Source: Hydractinia symbiolongicarpus (taxonomy: Eukaryota; Cnidaria; Hydrozoa; Anthoathecata; Hydractiniidae). Taken from it: 64,000 nt of DNA. Made by a program: the position numbers and the translations under genes. This document shows positions 1-13,500 of the stretch, piece by piece (within the stretch, counting starts at the first letter, position 1; each line of letters starts with the position of its first letter). The stretch spans positions 26,809,501 to 26,873,500 of the forward strand of contig NC_079878.1 in NCBI RefSeq assembly GCF_029227915.1, given 5' to 3'. The notes beneath the pieces are model-generated. The model did no database searches and was not told the origin of the DNA. It worked only from the letters and a program-made list of their open reading frames with translations.

Positions 1-1165
1 TGGCCATTACTTGAAAATACCCCTTATATATCCTATAGTCGAGATAATATAATAACTTCTGTTGAAATTATTTTTAAAACAGGAAACTCACAACATAACT
101 TTATTTCATTCTGGGGAATTATTCTGTTAAGGTGGCAGTAACCCTTTTTAGCTGTCCAAATTGCTGAATTATTCACTCAGTGTTTTATTTATACCATTTT
201 TTTACATTTCCTAAAAATATTAGCCCTAATACACAATAAAAGGATTTTACCTTAACACCAAAATTGCTAAGTCAGCAGAAATTTCTATTTGAAAATGTTT
301 CATAAACAATAAAAGAATCGGCTTCTACGAGCTCCAACTTTTTACAATCTCGTTACTTTTCATCAACTTTTGGTTTTAAATGAACCTTGGGTTAACCCTG
401 TTAAAACAGTATTCGGACTTTTTTTTCATTCATATTTTTTTAACAATAGCCTTTTGTTTTTTTTTCAAAAGATTTTTTGTAAGCATCCCCTGCTTCATCG
501 AACGCTGTTAAAAGAAAAATATTCCGAATAAAAAGATTTCCACACACCGTATCATGGCTGCATGGTTCACCAGGCATGTCTGATAATTTTAAAGTAAAAC
601 TAAAATGCTGTCGAAAGTTAAAGCTTGTGCAGTGTATCGTAATATAAATCGTTTTAAATTTCTACGTAATGCGCCATCTTTGTTGTTATAAACGTTTCTC
701 TTTAATAATTACGTCATTTCTTTCCGTACAATTTCGCAAGCGTATAGATTTAAACTATATTCGGCAGAACTAATTAATTATACATGAGTTTAATTTAAAA
801 AGGTATTATTAAGGCTGAATATTTTTGGTGAAAGAAAATAGTATTTTAGCCATTAAATCGTAACAAGTGTGTTATAACAGAAAAAATATAGCTATAGAGT
901 CTGAAAATAACCTTTTCTAACTAATGATGTAAAAAAAATTCCGATTTTTAAAAGTGTTTCTGCCACCTTAAGCTTAGACAATTGATTAACCCGATTTTTC
1001 GTAATCAAATTCAAAGTAATCAAGTTCTAGGCAGATGGTAGTATCTTAAGCTTCTGATGACGTCACGGAAAAAGTACTAATATAAACGAAAATATATTTC
1101 TTTCATTTTGTTTATTTCACGACGTATTATAAGCGTGCCAAGGGCTAATGTATCTCAGGTCTTGA
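1..1165. repeat. Diverged copy of the TTAA-MITE family internal sequence
   Basis: Two blocks here resemble the MITE at 26677-27399. The first, at 1-130, starts tggccattac and contains aatataataactcctgtt-like text. The second, at about 1050-1145, contains aagcttctgatgacgtcac followed by acgta-ttataa-gcgtgcca. The order matches, but the middle is longer and unrelated. No clear terminal repeat is visible; the left end may lie outside the window. No gene is seen in this stretch. Confidence 0.55.
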
Positions 1166-4134
1166 CTTCTATGTTTTTTTGTCAATTAGTATTTTAAAGC
1201 AAAATCGTATTGTAAAAATAATCGTTTTGTTTTTTGTCATTTTAAAACAATAACAAAGTCTGGAATCTAGTTAAAGACGGTGACAGGAAAATATGTCTGT
1301 CCATATTACAATTAATATGGACAGTCAATAAATCATGCGTAAATTAAAAAAGAAAGCATTATGAAACATTCTCGCAAATTGTAAACACAATTTTCTACTT
1401 CTTAGCATGTCGGTAGGACCATATAGATATAATAAAAGAGAAAGAGACACAACGAGATGATTTTCAAAAACCGTATTGTTTAAACAAAAAATGCAGAGAA
1501 GGTGCGTCACTGGGTTTCAGTTCTTTTTGCGCGTTTCTTACAATCCAATAATTACTCATTCTTTCAGTATAGAATTCCATCAATTGTGCTTGTCAAAGAT
1601 TAAACAAATAATTAGGTTTTCCACTGAATTTGAAGTTTATTGGTTAAAAAATCTCTCAGGGGTTTACCCTCGCCTTCGAAATAATTTACCTGCATGATTT
1701 TTTATTGCAGAAAAAGCAGAAGGTCAAGCAGCCATATCTGTTGTTGTCGTTTGTATATAAAAAACAGACGTGTTTTTCACGAAATACTGAACGGAATATA
1801 AATTCTTCATTGATGTACGAAGATAAGTCTTTATTATATAGTAAAAATCTTATGTGAAAGACAATAGATAGTTATAGTTGTAGGACAAAATTTAGCTGTT
1901 AATTTTCGGTGTTGATAAAGTGTCCCTTTAGAAATACTCTCTGTGTCGTACCACGTTTTTTACCATATAAATGGCGGTTTTGGAAACCTTGCGACTTAAA
2001 ACAACTTTATCTATCTACTATCTGCTATATTATTTCTATCTAGGTTTCAAGAGCTGCTCTATCGCATGTAAAATGGTTGGATGGTAATAAACAGGGTAGC
2101 TAGCTAGCTATATCCTTTAATGAGGCTTACCACATAAAATTCAACCTACTACATTGAGCCATATGAAGAATTTCTGTCACAACAATTAGTAAAGTGTTGC
2201 CAGTATTTAGATCACATTAAAGTTATTGTACGCTCTAGACACAACTGCTTTCATATCAGACAACTTAAACAGGCACTGAGAATTCATTACCAAAAATTTA
2301 ACAACGCATTTTATACGAACTTATTATGGCAAGAAAAAAACATTGATCAGCATTACCAGGAACGTCGTATGGAAGTGTCGAATCACGTTATATTTAGCAT
2401 AAACATGTATGTATAGGCGACCCAAGTTACTGATTTAAAAAACATTCCAAAAGTCATACCAGATGAAGATCAGTTTTATTCTTAACGCTGATTGGGCGAA
2501 ACAACAATCGTAGTATTTTCTTTTACATAATTGGATCAGAGTAAGCAATCATGCTCCACGGACACGCTTCAGTACAATAGCGTGAATCGCTGCCGTGTTT
2601 CTTTTAATCTCTTGGTAGGACAAGACTAAGCACCTGGCTGAAACAGACTGACATTAACCCAGATTTAATTCCGCATTTGTCAGCGGAATCCCCGTCACCA
2701 GTGACTACTTTTTGCTACAACACATGTGAAGTGGGTGTAGACTCATCTCGGTTTTTACGCACATGGTCAGCAGTTTTCAATCATAGTCGCAGCAACGGGA
2801 TTGGTACTAAGGCTAAGCGTAAAACCAGCTTCAAAATATGCAGACGCGAACATTGCTCTTTTCGTCCGGAACTTAGGAGTTACACATTTGCGTAATATAT
2901 TTTTTAATCTCCAATCTCTCTTGTGCGCACAAATTGTTTACCCTATTTCAGAGTTTCAGGGTTATTTTAAACTTTTCTTATCGTTCATAGCCCTAAAATT
3001 ACAGATTTTGTTTTAATTTCTACATTCTTTGTTGAAGCCGTTATTCATTATTTTGCCTCATCTTGAAGAGATTAAAGTGACACAGTTGAAAATTTGCTAA
3101 AAACGTAGAAAATAAAAGATTTATTTTAGGAAATTGTCAGGGTTATATAATAACGAAGAAAAATTTGAGGTTAAGATTATAAAATTTTGTAACAGGGTTT
3201 AAGGTTAATGTTTCTTACAAAACATGATGCGTGTTTCCTTTCCACAATTGAGACGTACGATCTAAAAACAAGCTTAAAGAATTCTGTAATGAAATGGCGC
3301 AGCTCTGTAACGTTTACAAATGCGTACGGCTTACAAACCGGTGCGCTTGACGGACCAGCTTAAAAACATTCTGTGCCGTTTACGAACAGGCCGTCCAAGC
3401 GTTTCAAAACGGGATAACGTTTACAACACAGATATAACAGTTTCACAGTTCTTCAGCAATCACGTTCTTGTTTTTGTTACAACTGGTTCGAGCACAATGT
3501 TGATGAAACAGCTAAACATTTTTACTTTAACAAGAAACTTATTTAAAATAACGTCAAGCTTAATTACTGCGTATTAGTGTACAAACGCCTTGCAACACCC
3601 TGTGACACCTCGAAACACTTCTTTATGCCTCGCAAACCTCGTGACGCCTCGCAAAAACTCATGACACCTCGTAACGCCAACGAAGTACCCTCATTGTTAG
3701 ATGACCATTGTAGTAGACCCCTTCTACCTCAGGCTGTAAACAAATTAAATATGGCTTTATAAATCATTGTCTTGTATGTTTTAATTTTAAAACAGCCACA
3801 AATGTTTAGAGGTTCTTAATTGCTATGTGTGTCTTTAGGAGAATAAGTTCATTTGCAATGGATTGAGCAACGATTAACAATCTTTTATAGGACGGAGAAG
3901 CCCGTTGGTTGGTAAAAAGATTTTGATCGGTTAATAATATAAGTCACTAAGCCATTAGTCACTTTTTACTGACTTCACTGGCTTGCGTTTCATTTTAGCT
4001 ACCATTTTGATTTGCACTATTTTGCACTATTTTACCAATGAGTTAGGATATTCTTGTTTGGTCCCTTTTGTTTTTATTAGCACTACCAAGGACCATCTCG
4101 CGTTACTTTTGCTCTGTTTATGGCCTTTTAGGGC
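1166..4134. other. No gene seen; AT-rich intergenic DNA
   Basis: Only short scattered open frames occur, without recognisable domains or paired splice sites. The only structure noted is the short degenerate CCTCG-type repeat near 3570-3690. Confidence 0.5.
3570..3690. repeat. Degenerate short tandem repeat (acrcctcgyaa type)
   Basis: Units such as acgccttgcaa, acacctcgaaa, gcctcgcaaac, acgcctcgcaa and acacctcgtaac follow each other with a period of about 10-13 bp. The overlapping small open frame (3577-3762, +) is best explained by this repeat. Confidence 0.6.
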
Positions 4135-5165
4135 CTTGAAAGTATGGGGGAGGGGGTGGAGACGTAAAGTGCCCGCGGTGTATAAATTCCGACAGAGTTA
4201 AAGTTATGACGTAAAAATTTTGATGTAGTTGTAGCATGATACAAAAGTAATAACCTAGCATAATTACTTGTATAATGTCATCAGCCATTCGTAAAAGATA
4301 CTATTAGCTACGAAAATATTCTGGGCAATGCTTTGCCATTTTATTTTGATTCTCTGTTAATAGTATAAATAGCTCAGAACATATCTTCAGGTTTCTGCAC
4401 ATAAAAAGAGAGAAGTATTGGCAAAATTTTGAAGAATCCGAAACATTTCGTATATCGGATTAGGATCGTGAAAATTGAAGAAAACGGATTCAAAAGTGAC
4501 AAAACTTAGTCAAATGGTTTTAAAATAATAACATTTGATCATTTGATCAGAAATTATGGTATTTTCCGTTTTAGAGTATTTACTATGGTCCCAGCCATCA
4601 CAAAGCGTCTTGTAGACGTTTTACGTTGAAAATACATGTAGGAAAACGAGCAACTAACAAGGCATCTTAAAGACACTCAAAAGACGCCTTTATAAAAAAC
4701 AGCTTTGTCTAGACTTCTTTCACTGTTAAGGTTATTAAAAACATTGCTGTTAAAAGGATTCTAGCCTTTTCGAAAAGATTTAATAAATGCAATAAAATGT
4801 ATATTTTCTTTCTTTTTTGGCCTCCACACATCTGTAGCCAAACCCTTTTAAGGGAACTTGTTAAGACGTCTATAAAACATCCTCTCTCTGCCTCTTTAAG
4901 ACACCTTTTAAATGCTCCTTCCAAACGGTTAATTCAGACTAGCTTTAAAGGTTATAGACGTTTAAGAAAACCTCATTTAAACGTTTTTTCCAGCTGGGGT
5001 GGTTTTGAGCAATGTCTTATAACTTGTGACGTCATTAGCAGGCGAAAAAAAGAATTTTTGGAAAAGGTACCAGTCATAGAAACATATATAGTCACAAAAT
5101 GTAGCAACAACTAAACTCAGAAGATATTAAAATTTGAATATACAGCGAGCACTTTATGCATACTC
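4135..5165 (+). repeat. Interspersed repeat, copy A (with internal insertion)
   Basis: Collinear similarity to 7740-8345. Shared blocks include gtgcccgcggt, agcataattactt, agtataaat followed by acatatcttc and a gcaca-ataaaa stretch, ggattaggat, ataacttgtgacgtc, and cagaagatatta-aatttgaat. Copy A carries roughly 500 extra bases (about 4500-4985) absent from copy B. Open frames on both strands inside it look incidental. Element class is unknown; I see no terminal inverted repeat or transposase. Confidence 0.6.
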
Positions 5166-7739
5166 TCCATACCAAATACAGTTAATAGTAATTTATCATA
5201 AATGCTGCTATGGACGGGGAATTGATTCTCACGTTGTATATAAAAATCTTTTGGTTTACACTATTATTAGCATTCTGTCACATAAAATCGTCTGCTATCT
5301 TCATAAGACAATTTTTTAAGTATTTGATGTCTTTCGAGGATTTTTTACTTTCCGTGCACATGCTGCAATATCATTTCTAGTATTTTATACCACCAGGATT
5401 TACATCTATATGGACTTGCGCAAAACAGTTTAAATTTTATGTTATTTCGCTTTAATAGCGTGTTTCTAAAATTGTTATCTAACATTCATTAGCTACGACG
5501 TGCATACATTAAAAAACGTCGTAAGATTTTAGGAAAATCTTTACAAAATATTCGCTCCTAATACAGCCAGTACCATTTTTCACATTCTCCTTTCCCAACA
5601 GTCCATTACCGTAAGTACTTTCATTATTCAACTAAATACAAACCATTTGACCAAACTTATATCATTTTCAATTACTTCGTCATAGTTAGCACCTGTGACG
5701 TCATATCTTTTTTCAACCCGTTTTTGACACGCAAGAATACGACCGATGAAATAATTTTTGGTAACCTGATGGTTTCGGTGTTTCCTAGGGCTTTTAAATC
5801 CTCATATAATTGCAATGAGGAACGTTATCTCGTTAGCCATGTAGAAATAGCTGTACACAAAGAAGTAGACTTAAGTATATAGTTTTAATAAAAATATCTC
5901 AACTTATCTTTACAATACACAAAAAAGAATACTTAGTCTTATTTTATAAATAAACCATCTGCCATGTCTTAGGTTTTTTATTCAAGTATACTATCATTCC
6001 TATAGAAAAATTCGGTAACAAATTAATTGGATTTTGTCAACAAAGTTAACAAATAAAAATAATGTTGTTTATATTGTGTTTGGATGCTACTGTTTGATAT
6101 ATTAAGAAGAACGTGTAGAGACTGTAACTGAAATATTTATATTCTACAGCAAAAATATATTTTTGCGTATGTCTCTCTTTCTTAATTTCTTTATATGTCA
6201 CAGCAGTGAAATTTAATGAAAGACATCGTCTGTTTAGAAACTCGCTCCATTTCGTTCGTACGTATTGTTATTTTCAATTGAAGTCTGTGTAGCTTTTGAT
6301 TGGCTAATCTACGCGAAATTTATGCAATATTTTCATCCCTTATCAAGACACGAGTGCAATATTTACATATTTTTTATCAGCTTTTTTCTTTGATTAACTA
6401 AATTTGCGCGCTCTAACTTTCTTTCTGGTTGGTTGATATGTTTTAAAGCTGTTGTTTTGCCAAAAAACTGAAAATATTAAATCATGATTATTGACAATTT
6501 AATTTTCTTTTGTTTACATGCAGTCATTACAAAGTAATTAGGGTGTCAGTAAGTGCTCTTCTCCGCAGGGTTTAGTAAGTTGATCTGTGGCTTTAGATAA
6601 ATGTGGCAACTCTCTAATTATTAATTTTTAATAACGCTCTTTTTATTCCCACGCCTTTTTCTTTGGTCTTCTAAAGTATATTTTCTTGCAGTAACCCTGG
6701 TCGCTGTTAAACAGAGAACTCTACAAATCGTCATTAAATTCAACAATCATATGCAGTGTATGTCAAATTACAACGGACTTTTCTCAGTTTTTATGGTGCA
6801 CAAGTCTTTGCATTTTAAAATTGGTCTAAAATTGGGGAAGTTCGTGTTATTTGTTGCTTTAGAGGTGATGTCAACAATGCGAGTATTACTAGAATAATCA
6901 GCGGATGTGTTAAATAGTGTATCAAGTAATTTTGTATTCACAAATATTTTTTCAATAAACTTCAAAATGAATAAAAGTAGGCTATAAATAGTTTAAAAAT
7001 ATAACGCCGTCGAAATAATGTTCAATTTGGTGATTCAGAAAGGAGATAAATAGGCGGTAGAAAGGTGTCCAGTTTTGACAAATTTTCTTTTTAACTTTAT
7101 TTAATTTTTAATCTTTATTGATAACATCATGGAGGATTGTTTGCAAGACATAATGCGTTGACTTTTATATTTTGTGTTGGGATTAGAAATTCATCCACAA
7201 GAGGATACGAGTTGTACAGGTAGGTCGATTATAAAAAGCGCAGTTTCGAATTTTTTTACAAATGTTATTTAATGCAACTATAATATAGGGAGTCTCTGGT
7301 CGATGCATTACCAACAATTAACTTAATTTCTAAAAACGCTAATTTCTTTAGTAACAGGAGGGTATACGTAATGGGCTTCGACGTCTAAACGTAGAAAGCG
7401 CATCAATTCAACATTCTAACGGATTCCTGTCAATGGCAGAGGTGAATTCCGCTCCTGATAATATTTCAGTGGACGTCATTACTTTGCTTTGTAATTTTGT
7501 GGTTCTTCATGAAATTTCCTTAAAGTTTGTCATCGACTTTTCTATGGTGCCATTTTTTGATTGACTGATAATACAAAAAGCCATTCTGATGAAATAAGCA
7601 GTACAAATCTCTGTTTGTCTACAATGAATATGCGTAAGTCCTAACGCCAAATTTTGAGATAATTGTTGAATAATTAATAGAGATTTTAAATTTTTAAGGT
7701 TCAGAAAAATGTTTTATACTAGTTGATATCTCGTGAATA
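5166..7739. other. No gene seen; AT-rich intergenic DNA
   Basis: I find no domain-bearing open frame, RNA gene or clear repeat here. Several TGACGTCA-like half sites occur, but nothing ties them to a gene. Confidence 0.45.
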
Positions 7740-8345
7740 AACCCACTCACAAAATTTACTTACAAAATGCTTTTCCTTAATAAAGTAATTTTTCAACTTT
7801 ACATGGGCTATTTTGGGTCTCGTAAGTATGAGAAAGAATAGGGACATAACGTGCCCGCGGTTCCACAACTTGCACAGTTGTAGAATAGACAGAGGAAATA
7901 TATTAGCATAATTATTTTCTTGCTGACGCCAACATCTTTTGTGTGACGTTATTATTAATTCTAACATCAGGAAAATGCTCTGTTAGGGTTACTAACTCTG
8001 TTTCGATTTTTTTAGTAGTATAAATGGTTTATTACATATCTTCTTGTTTTTGCACAAATAAAATGGATAGGTCTTGGTAAGATCTAATATATTTCATAAA
8101 TCAGATTAGGATTCTAAAAATTGGGAAAAAAGGATTCGACAGGTGGCAAATCTTCGCCGAAATGTTCTAATTAATTTATGTTGGTTTTAAGGAATGTGTA
8201 ATAACTTGTGACGTCCTCAAAAAGTGAAGCCAATTCTTTTGGAAAAGATTCTGTTTAAATATATATCAATGGTTAGTTTCTTAACAATTGCGTATGGAAT
8301 TCAGAAGATATTATAATTTGAATTTGTCGCGGGCAATTTATAATA
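7740..8345 (+). repeat. Interspersed repeat, copy B
   Basis: Shorter relative of the repeat at 4135-5165, with shared blocks in the same order (gtgcccgcggt, agcataattatt, ggattaggat, ataacttgtgacgtc, cagaagatatta). The 82-codon minus-strand frame at 7719-7967 overlaps the repeat and is not a convincing gene. Confidence 0.6.
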
Positions 8346-8369
8346 ATAATAGTATGTTTCTTTAAGCAT

Positions 8370-9370
8370 CTATAAAAGTTCACCTGTAGAAAGAAGTAGT
8401 TTCAGTTCTAAAAAAGTAAAAAAGAATCGATAAAGTATAAAACAAAAAAGTTGTACCTGCTTCCCCAAAATAATTTATTAACATTCTAACATCAATGTTT
8501 TCATCGAAACGACAATATGACTTCTTTTGCATCGAAAATAAAAGGCTTTGTAAACTTACTTCACGACGTTGGCAAATATCAATCACATTCGACAGAAACA
8601 AAGTCATACTTTGTGAAGAACATAACTGGCCAATAATAATGTTGCGTGTAGATGTGTTATGCAATAGGCAATAGAGGATGGAGATTTTGTCGATAAATTA
8701 CGCTGTCAAAATTCAAGATGTCTAATGTTTCATGTAAGATTTGCTCCTATGTTTAGAAACGTTGAATAAATACTTCAAAGCTGTTCTGCTTTTTAAGCCC
8801 AGATATGCAATCAGTGCTTTTGATATATCACATAATGCAATTCCGTATGACAATTTTGGCATAAGAAGAGTATTAAATAACGTAAAACTATGACATTTAG
8901 GTGTGAAAAACATGCAGCTGCTGATATGAGCACATATGTTGCTGCAAACATCCATTTACACCGCAACGTACATGCGATTTTTTGAATGTCTAGTAAATTA
9001 AGTTTATTGTTGTCACTTTTTTTCACATTGAAATAAGAATGAGTTAGTTTACTTGTTAATTAGATCTCTTCATTGTTGACGTCAATGAGAGAATTAAAAA
9101 TTTCATTTCCAAATATTAGGAAATCTCTTTCTCGAGTGTTGAATTTAATCTTATGTTTATTAAAGACACAAGTGTTGGTCATCGTATGCTGTAGTACCTT
9201 GTATATTCAACATGAAGAGTTGTTCCAAGTTTACAATAACGAACCTTAAGAAGCATTTCCACAGTGTCAATATTATATGTGGTAACATAAATGTGTCAGA
9301 CTTAAAACTTGAAACTTTAGCTGTTTTGTTAAGTTCATGCAAGTTTCTGACTATTGCAGGTGGCAACATT
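8370..9370 (-). pseudogene. Possible decayed reverse-transcriptase-like relic
   Basis: Four minus-strand frames follow each other (9369-9160, 9026-8811, 8955-8722, 8664-8380). The frame at 8955-8722 contains MPKLSYGIALCDIS, which resembles the (L/M)PK(L/I)xYGxxxY segment found late in the reverse transcriptase of jockey/CR1-type elements. Frames are broken by stops and shifts, and no YADD box is visible. The assignment is weak; random open frames are the alternative. Confidence 0.3.
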
Positions 9371-9781
9371 TTGTCATAGCTTTAATAATAATAATGTAGA
9401 AATAATAATTTATGCGCCCAGCACCCACACTAGATAAAATTAAACGCCCAAAAGTGCTGAGCGCGAATATCAAACAATTTTATTATTTGCGTTCAGCCAT
9501 CAAAAGGGCCGACACTAAACGAAAAAAAGTGTTGCAGGTTTTTGCATTCATATGGAATAATCTATTTTTTACAGAGTTATCATAACTTTTCAAAATGGAA
9601 ACGATAAAAATAGTACGAATTTCTTTTGTAAACCTTTACTGTTTTTCTGAAAATATTTGTTAAAAAAAATTGCTCTTGGTTTCGTTAGTTCATATCATCA
9701 TATTTTCTTGAAACCCGACCTCTTCGTTCAACATTAAAACGTTCATTCAGTGGCGATAATTTTACTTAAGCATACGTAACG

Positions 9782-9945
9782 GAATACACACACTTAGAAT
9801 ACACAAACTTGAATACACACACTTAGAATACACACATATAGAATACATACACATAGAATACACACATTTAGAATACACAAACTTGAATACACACACTTAG
9901 AATACACACACTTAGAATACACACACTTAGAAAACACACACCCTT
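9782..9945. repeat. Minisatellite, ~15-bp unit gaatacacacactta
   Basis: About eleven head-to-tail units of roughly 13-15 bp, with consensus gaatacacacactta and variants such as gaatacacaaacttg. Read on the minus strand it gives the repeated SVCIL peptide of a 75-codon frame (10095-9868), which I treat as a product of the repeat. Confidence 0.9.
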
Positions 9946-10354
9946 GACACAATCCATACCTAATAGGATGCATATATTAACGCACCTAATGAGTACCCAA
10001 GCTTCAATGACCATAGGTAGAGCAAAGCGAATATTCCTCTGTCGTGTAATCAATATATTCGTATCAATAAATTCACTTAAAAGAAATATTCTCACTTTGC
10101 AATAAACAGATGGATCTCCCTCGTATGTGTTCCTCTAGTTTCAGATATTAGCTACCTTACAAAAGTGCTACAAAACTAGTAACATCAAAAATTGTTATAA
10201 ATTAAAAAATGTTTTTGTGGAAAAAAAATGCTAAACAGTTAAAATGAAGTAATTCCAAATTTCTCTCCTAACTGGTGTGTGAACACCCAATATTGGGACC
10301 TTCAATGAAAACTAATACTATACTTAAAATAGTTACGCGAAGAAGATCTATATT

Positions 10355-10500
10355 TATTTGAACGTATGATATAGCTATATGAATTTATCATAGCTATATG
10401 AACTTATATGGCCATATGATATCTGTATATGGCCATATGATATCTACATATGGACATATGATGTCTGGATAAAAACATGTGACATCTGTAAAAAATACTT
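10355..10500. repeat. Palindromic tatatggccatatga repeat tract
   Basis: The self-complementary words tatagctata and tatggccata recur at 15-30 bp spacing together with gatatct/gacatct. Each unit is itself a short palindrome, so the tract could fold as serial hairpins. No gene is associated. Confidence 0.7.
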
Positions 10501-13500
10501 AATGTCTAGATATACTCATAAGACAACGTTGGAAACATATCTTTGAAAATGGGTTAAAAATTCTAGCTATATGTTTACCTGCTGTGATAACTTATATTTT
10601 AGAACTGTTTTTGCGGTATCGTAGACATTTTCTTCTCCTTACGTCCTTACATGAGAACGTGCATTGACATTTACAAATCTTTCACGGACTCCTATATTAC
10701 GTCAAACTCTTTTACTTAATATACAACTTTCTACATATTACTAAGTTCTCAAAATAATAACAATAATAACACCATAGCTTGATTTCGCCACTTTAAAACA
10801 ACTTTCGAAACTTACACTCGAATGTAAATTGTTTAAACTAATTCCGTTGTATAACATCCAGTAATTTCGTTTATGGGCTGGTCTTAACTTAATTAACGAA
10901 AGGAAATTTTATTACAGTGAACGTGTGAATAATATATGAACATATAAACGTATTTCTTAATCTGTTAAAGAAACTTTGTGTAAAAAATTTTCAATGATTA
11001 TTTGTTCGCGACAAATCAAGTTTGGTTTTTTTTGTGAGTTCTGAGTTTACAGAAGTTGCATTGGGAGGAATGGGATAGAAAATGTTATTATCGCTAATAA
11101 TTAATAAATCACAAATCTTGTTAGCTACACCGTAACACAACTAAATATTTGATTTTTTGTTATTTATTTTTGAAAAAAAGCTTTACAGAGAAACGCCTTT
11201 GAACTAATCTAACTAGCTTCAGATACACGAAGAAACTGTTTTGTTATCATTGTTCATTTATGAAAGACGTTTGGAAAAGCAAGTTAGTCATTTATATTGC
11301 AACATATCTGGCCATCATGTGAAAGTTTACATGAGAGACTCAATCAAAGATTCATTTAACATATTCCCATCGCTACTGAAGCATCAATATCTGGACATAT
11401 TAGCGCTCTTTATAAGTTTGTTAAATTAGATTTTTTTTTAATAACATGATTGTTTTTTAAAATTATCAAAGCAAACATTTTTTAACCAATGTGAGAAAAA
11501 AAAGTAGGCAAGAGTATTTTTTATTTCTTATTTATTCTTTTTATTACTATTTGTTTATTGATTATTTGTTTTAATTTATCAGTTGGCAATGTCGTCGTAG
11601 TGTTTATAACGTGGAGAAAATTTACTAAGCTTAAATTTTTATTAGCATAATTTATTGGCAAAGGATTAATAACATGTTGACCCAGGTAAAATACTCTTTC
11701 CTAATTTTATATGATTTTTAAATGAATTCGTTGATAGAATTTCCGACAATGTTGATAGCAAGTCATGTATATATAATCGAGTACCCGCGGGGGAGAAATT
11801 TCACAGTTCCTTAATGTTAACCATCGTATAGATGATATTAAAGTTGCTATGAGTTGCTTTTCATTGGGACAACATTTGTTTACAGATGGTTTTCGTTTAT
11901 GAAACATAGTAGAACGGACGTGCAAGTAAACAACGGTCCATCATATAAATTTTGCAAGATCGCGTTTGGAATTAACAAACACGATATCTGCCTGGTGACC
12001 AGAGAAGGCTTATACATCTACTTGATATATGCGTATAATTGCGTATGCATTGACATTTTGTCTTTGCACTATTCAAAATTTTATCAAAATAAAGGTAGGA
12101 TTTTTTTACAAGAAGAAGGAAAGTTCTGTAGCAATTATATACTTTTTCAAAGCCGTCCCAGATGTCTTTATTCTCAGAACGAAATTGATTTTGTTTTTAA
12201 CAAGTAGTAACAGAGGGGAGTTGATTAGGGCTAATTACACTTCACTTTAATTTTTAATTACTAAACGCTTCTTTTGCTTATTTCGACACTAATTTCACAT
12301 AAACGAAAGAAAAAAAGAATGAACAGTTTGATATTTCGAACAAAGGTTTGATTTTATTATAATTGTAAGACATTAAGTCCTATTTTCGATCGATTTGTAA
12401 ATGGCAAATTCGGCAGTAAATTAGCTGCAAAACATCTTTTTGATTACCAGGAGAAACCAAAAACATATCGCAAATTTAAAACCTGAATGTAAGAAACTCT
12501 TTTGCGTATTAAAAACCAAACAGTTATTTTAGTTTCCTTCCGGTAATGATTTTTTCCAAAACATAAAGGTTAAAAGTTACTGCGAATTATTTCACCGCTA
12601 AAGGCTCTTATCTACTTTTCTTTGCAGCCATTCATTCGAAGCGAAATCAAAAAGTGATACTGCGCATGTTCAGATAGATTTCGCCGGCAAATTTGCTGGC
12701 TAATTGTTCCTTGGAAATCCTCTTTTGTTGTAGAGTAGAATTAGTAAATCAGTAAATCATTTTTATTTGTAAATTAGTTGTATTGAAAGATTACATTCAA
12801 TTTATAGGAGAGATGCAGAGTTTTTTTTATATAATTTGATTATCATAATCAGGTTTTTAAGTAAGTATTTCGCTATAGTCTCATTTTGATGTATTGCTAT
12901 GTTGCTAAGGCTGGTGTATAAGATCTAATGTCATATCGGCTAAAAGATAATATTCAAATTCGTTTTCAGATAACACCATTTGTTTATTCCAAATAGAGTG
13001 AGTCAAGTCAACTTTAAAGAATTTTACCAATTGCTCAACAGGGGCCCTAGTAACGAACTTGGAAGAGCTTGAAAGTACTTTATGGGCTTGTTCATTTACT
13101 CGATACAAAGTAAAATGCAATTGTATTATTGTTGTGTATAGCCTCTTTCAGGAAGACTTGGGAAGAGCTGTTTGCTTCTGGTAAAATGGCGATGTGTTAC
13201 ACAAAAAAATTGCAGTATAATCTTTACATAAAAGTAATTCTGAATAAGCCATAGTTTATGAAAGTTCCTCCTAAACCGAAATATGAAAAAACAATTTCAG
13301 GATTGAGATTAAAATCAGAAATGCGATAATGTTAGTTCACATAACTTTCTCACGGCAGTCGGCGTTTTTATGCATGTGTGTCATTACCGACTTAATTGGA
13401 AGACTTTACTTTGTTACACTTTTATACCCGTTTGTATTGATTGAGTAATATAGAGCGTGATATTGCAAGAAAATACATACAGAAATCACCCATCGGAAAA

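Noticed and set aside
4797-5114. 105-codon plus-strand frame
   Set aside because: Lies in the interspersed repeat and its insertion; no motif and no splice partner.
9782-9945. Possible CRISPR-like array
   Set aside because: Units are contiguous 15-bp repeats without unique spacers, in a eukaryotic genome; it is a minisatellite.
11854-12207. 117-codon plus-strand frame
   Set aside because: Composition is Phe/Tyr/Cys-rich noise typical of AT-rich DNA and no domain is recognisable.
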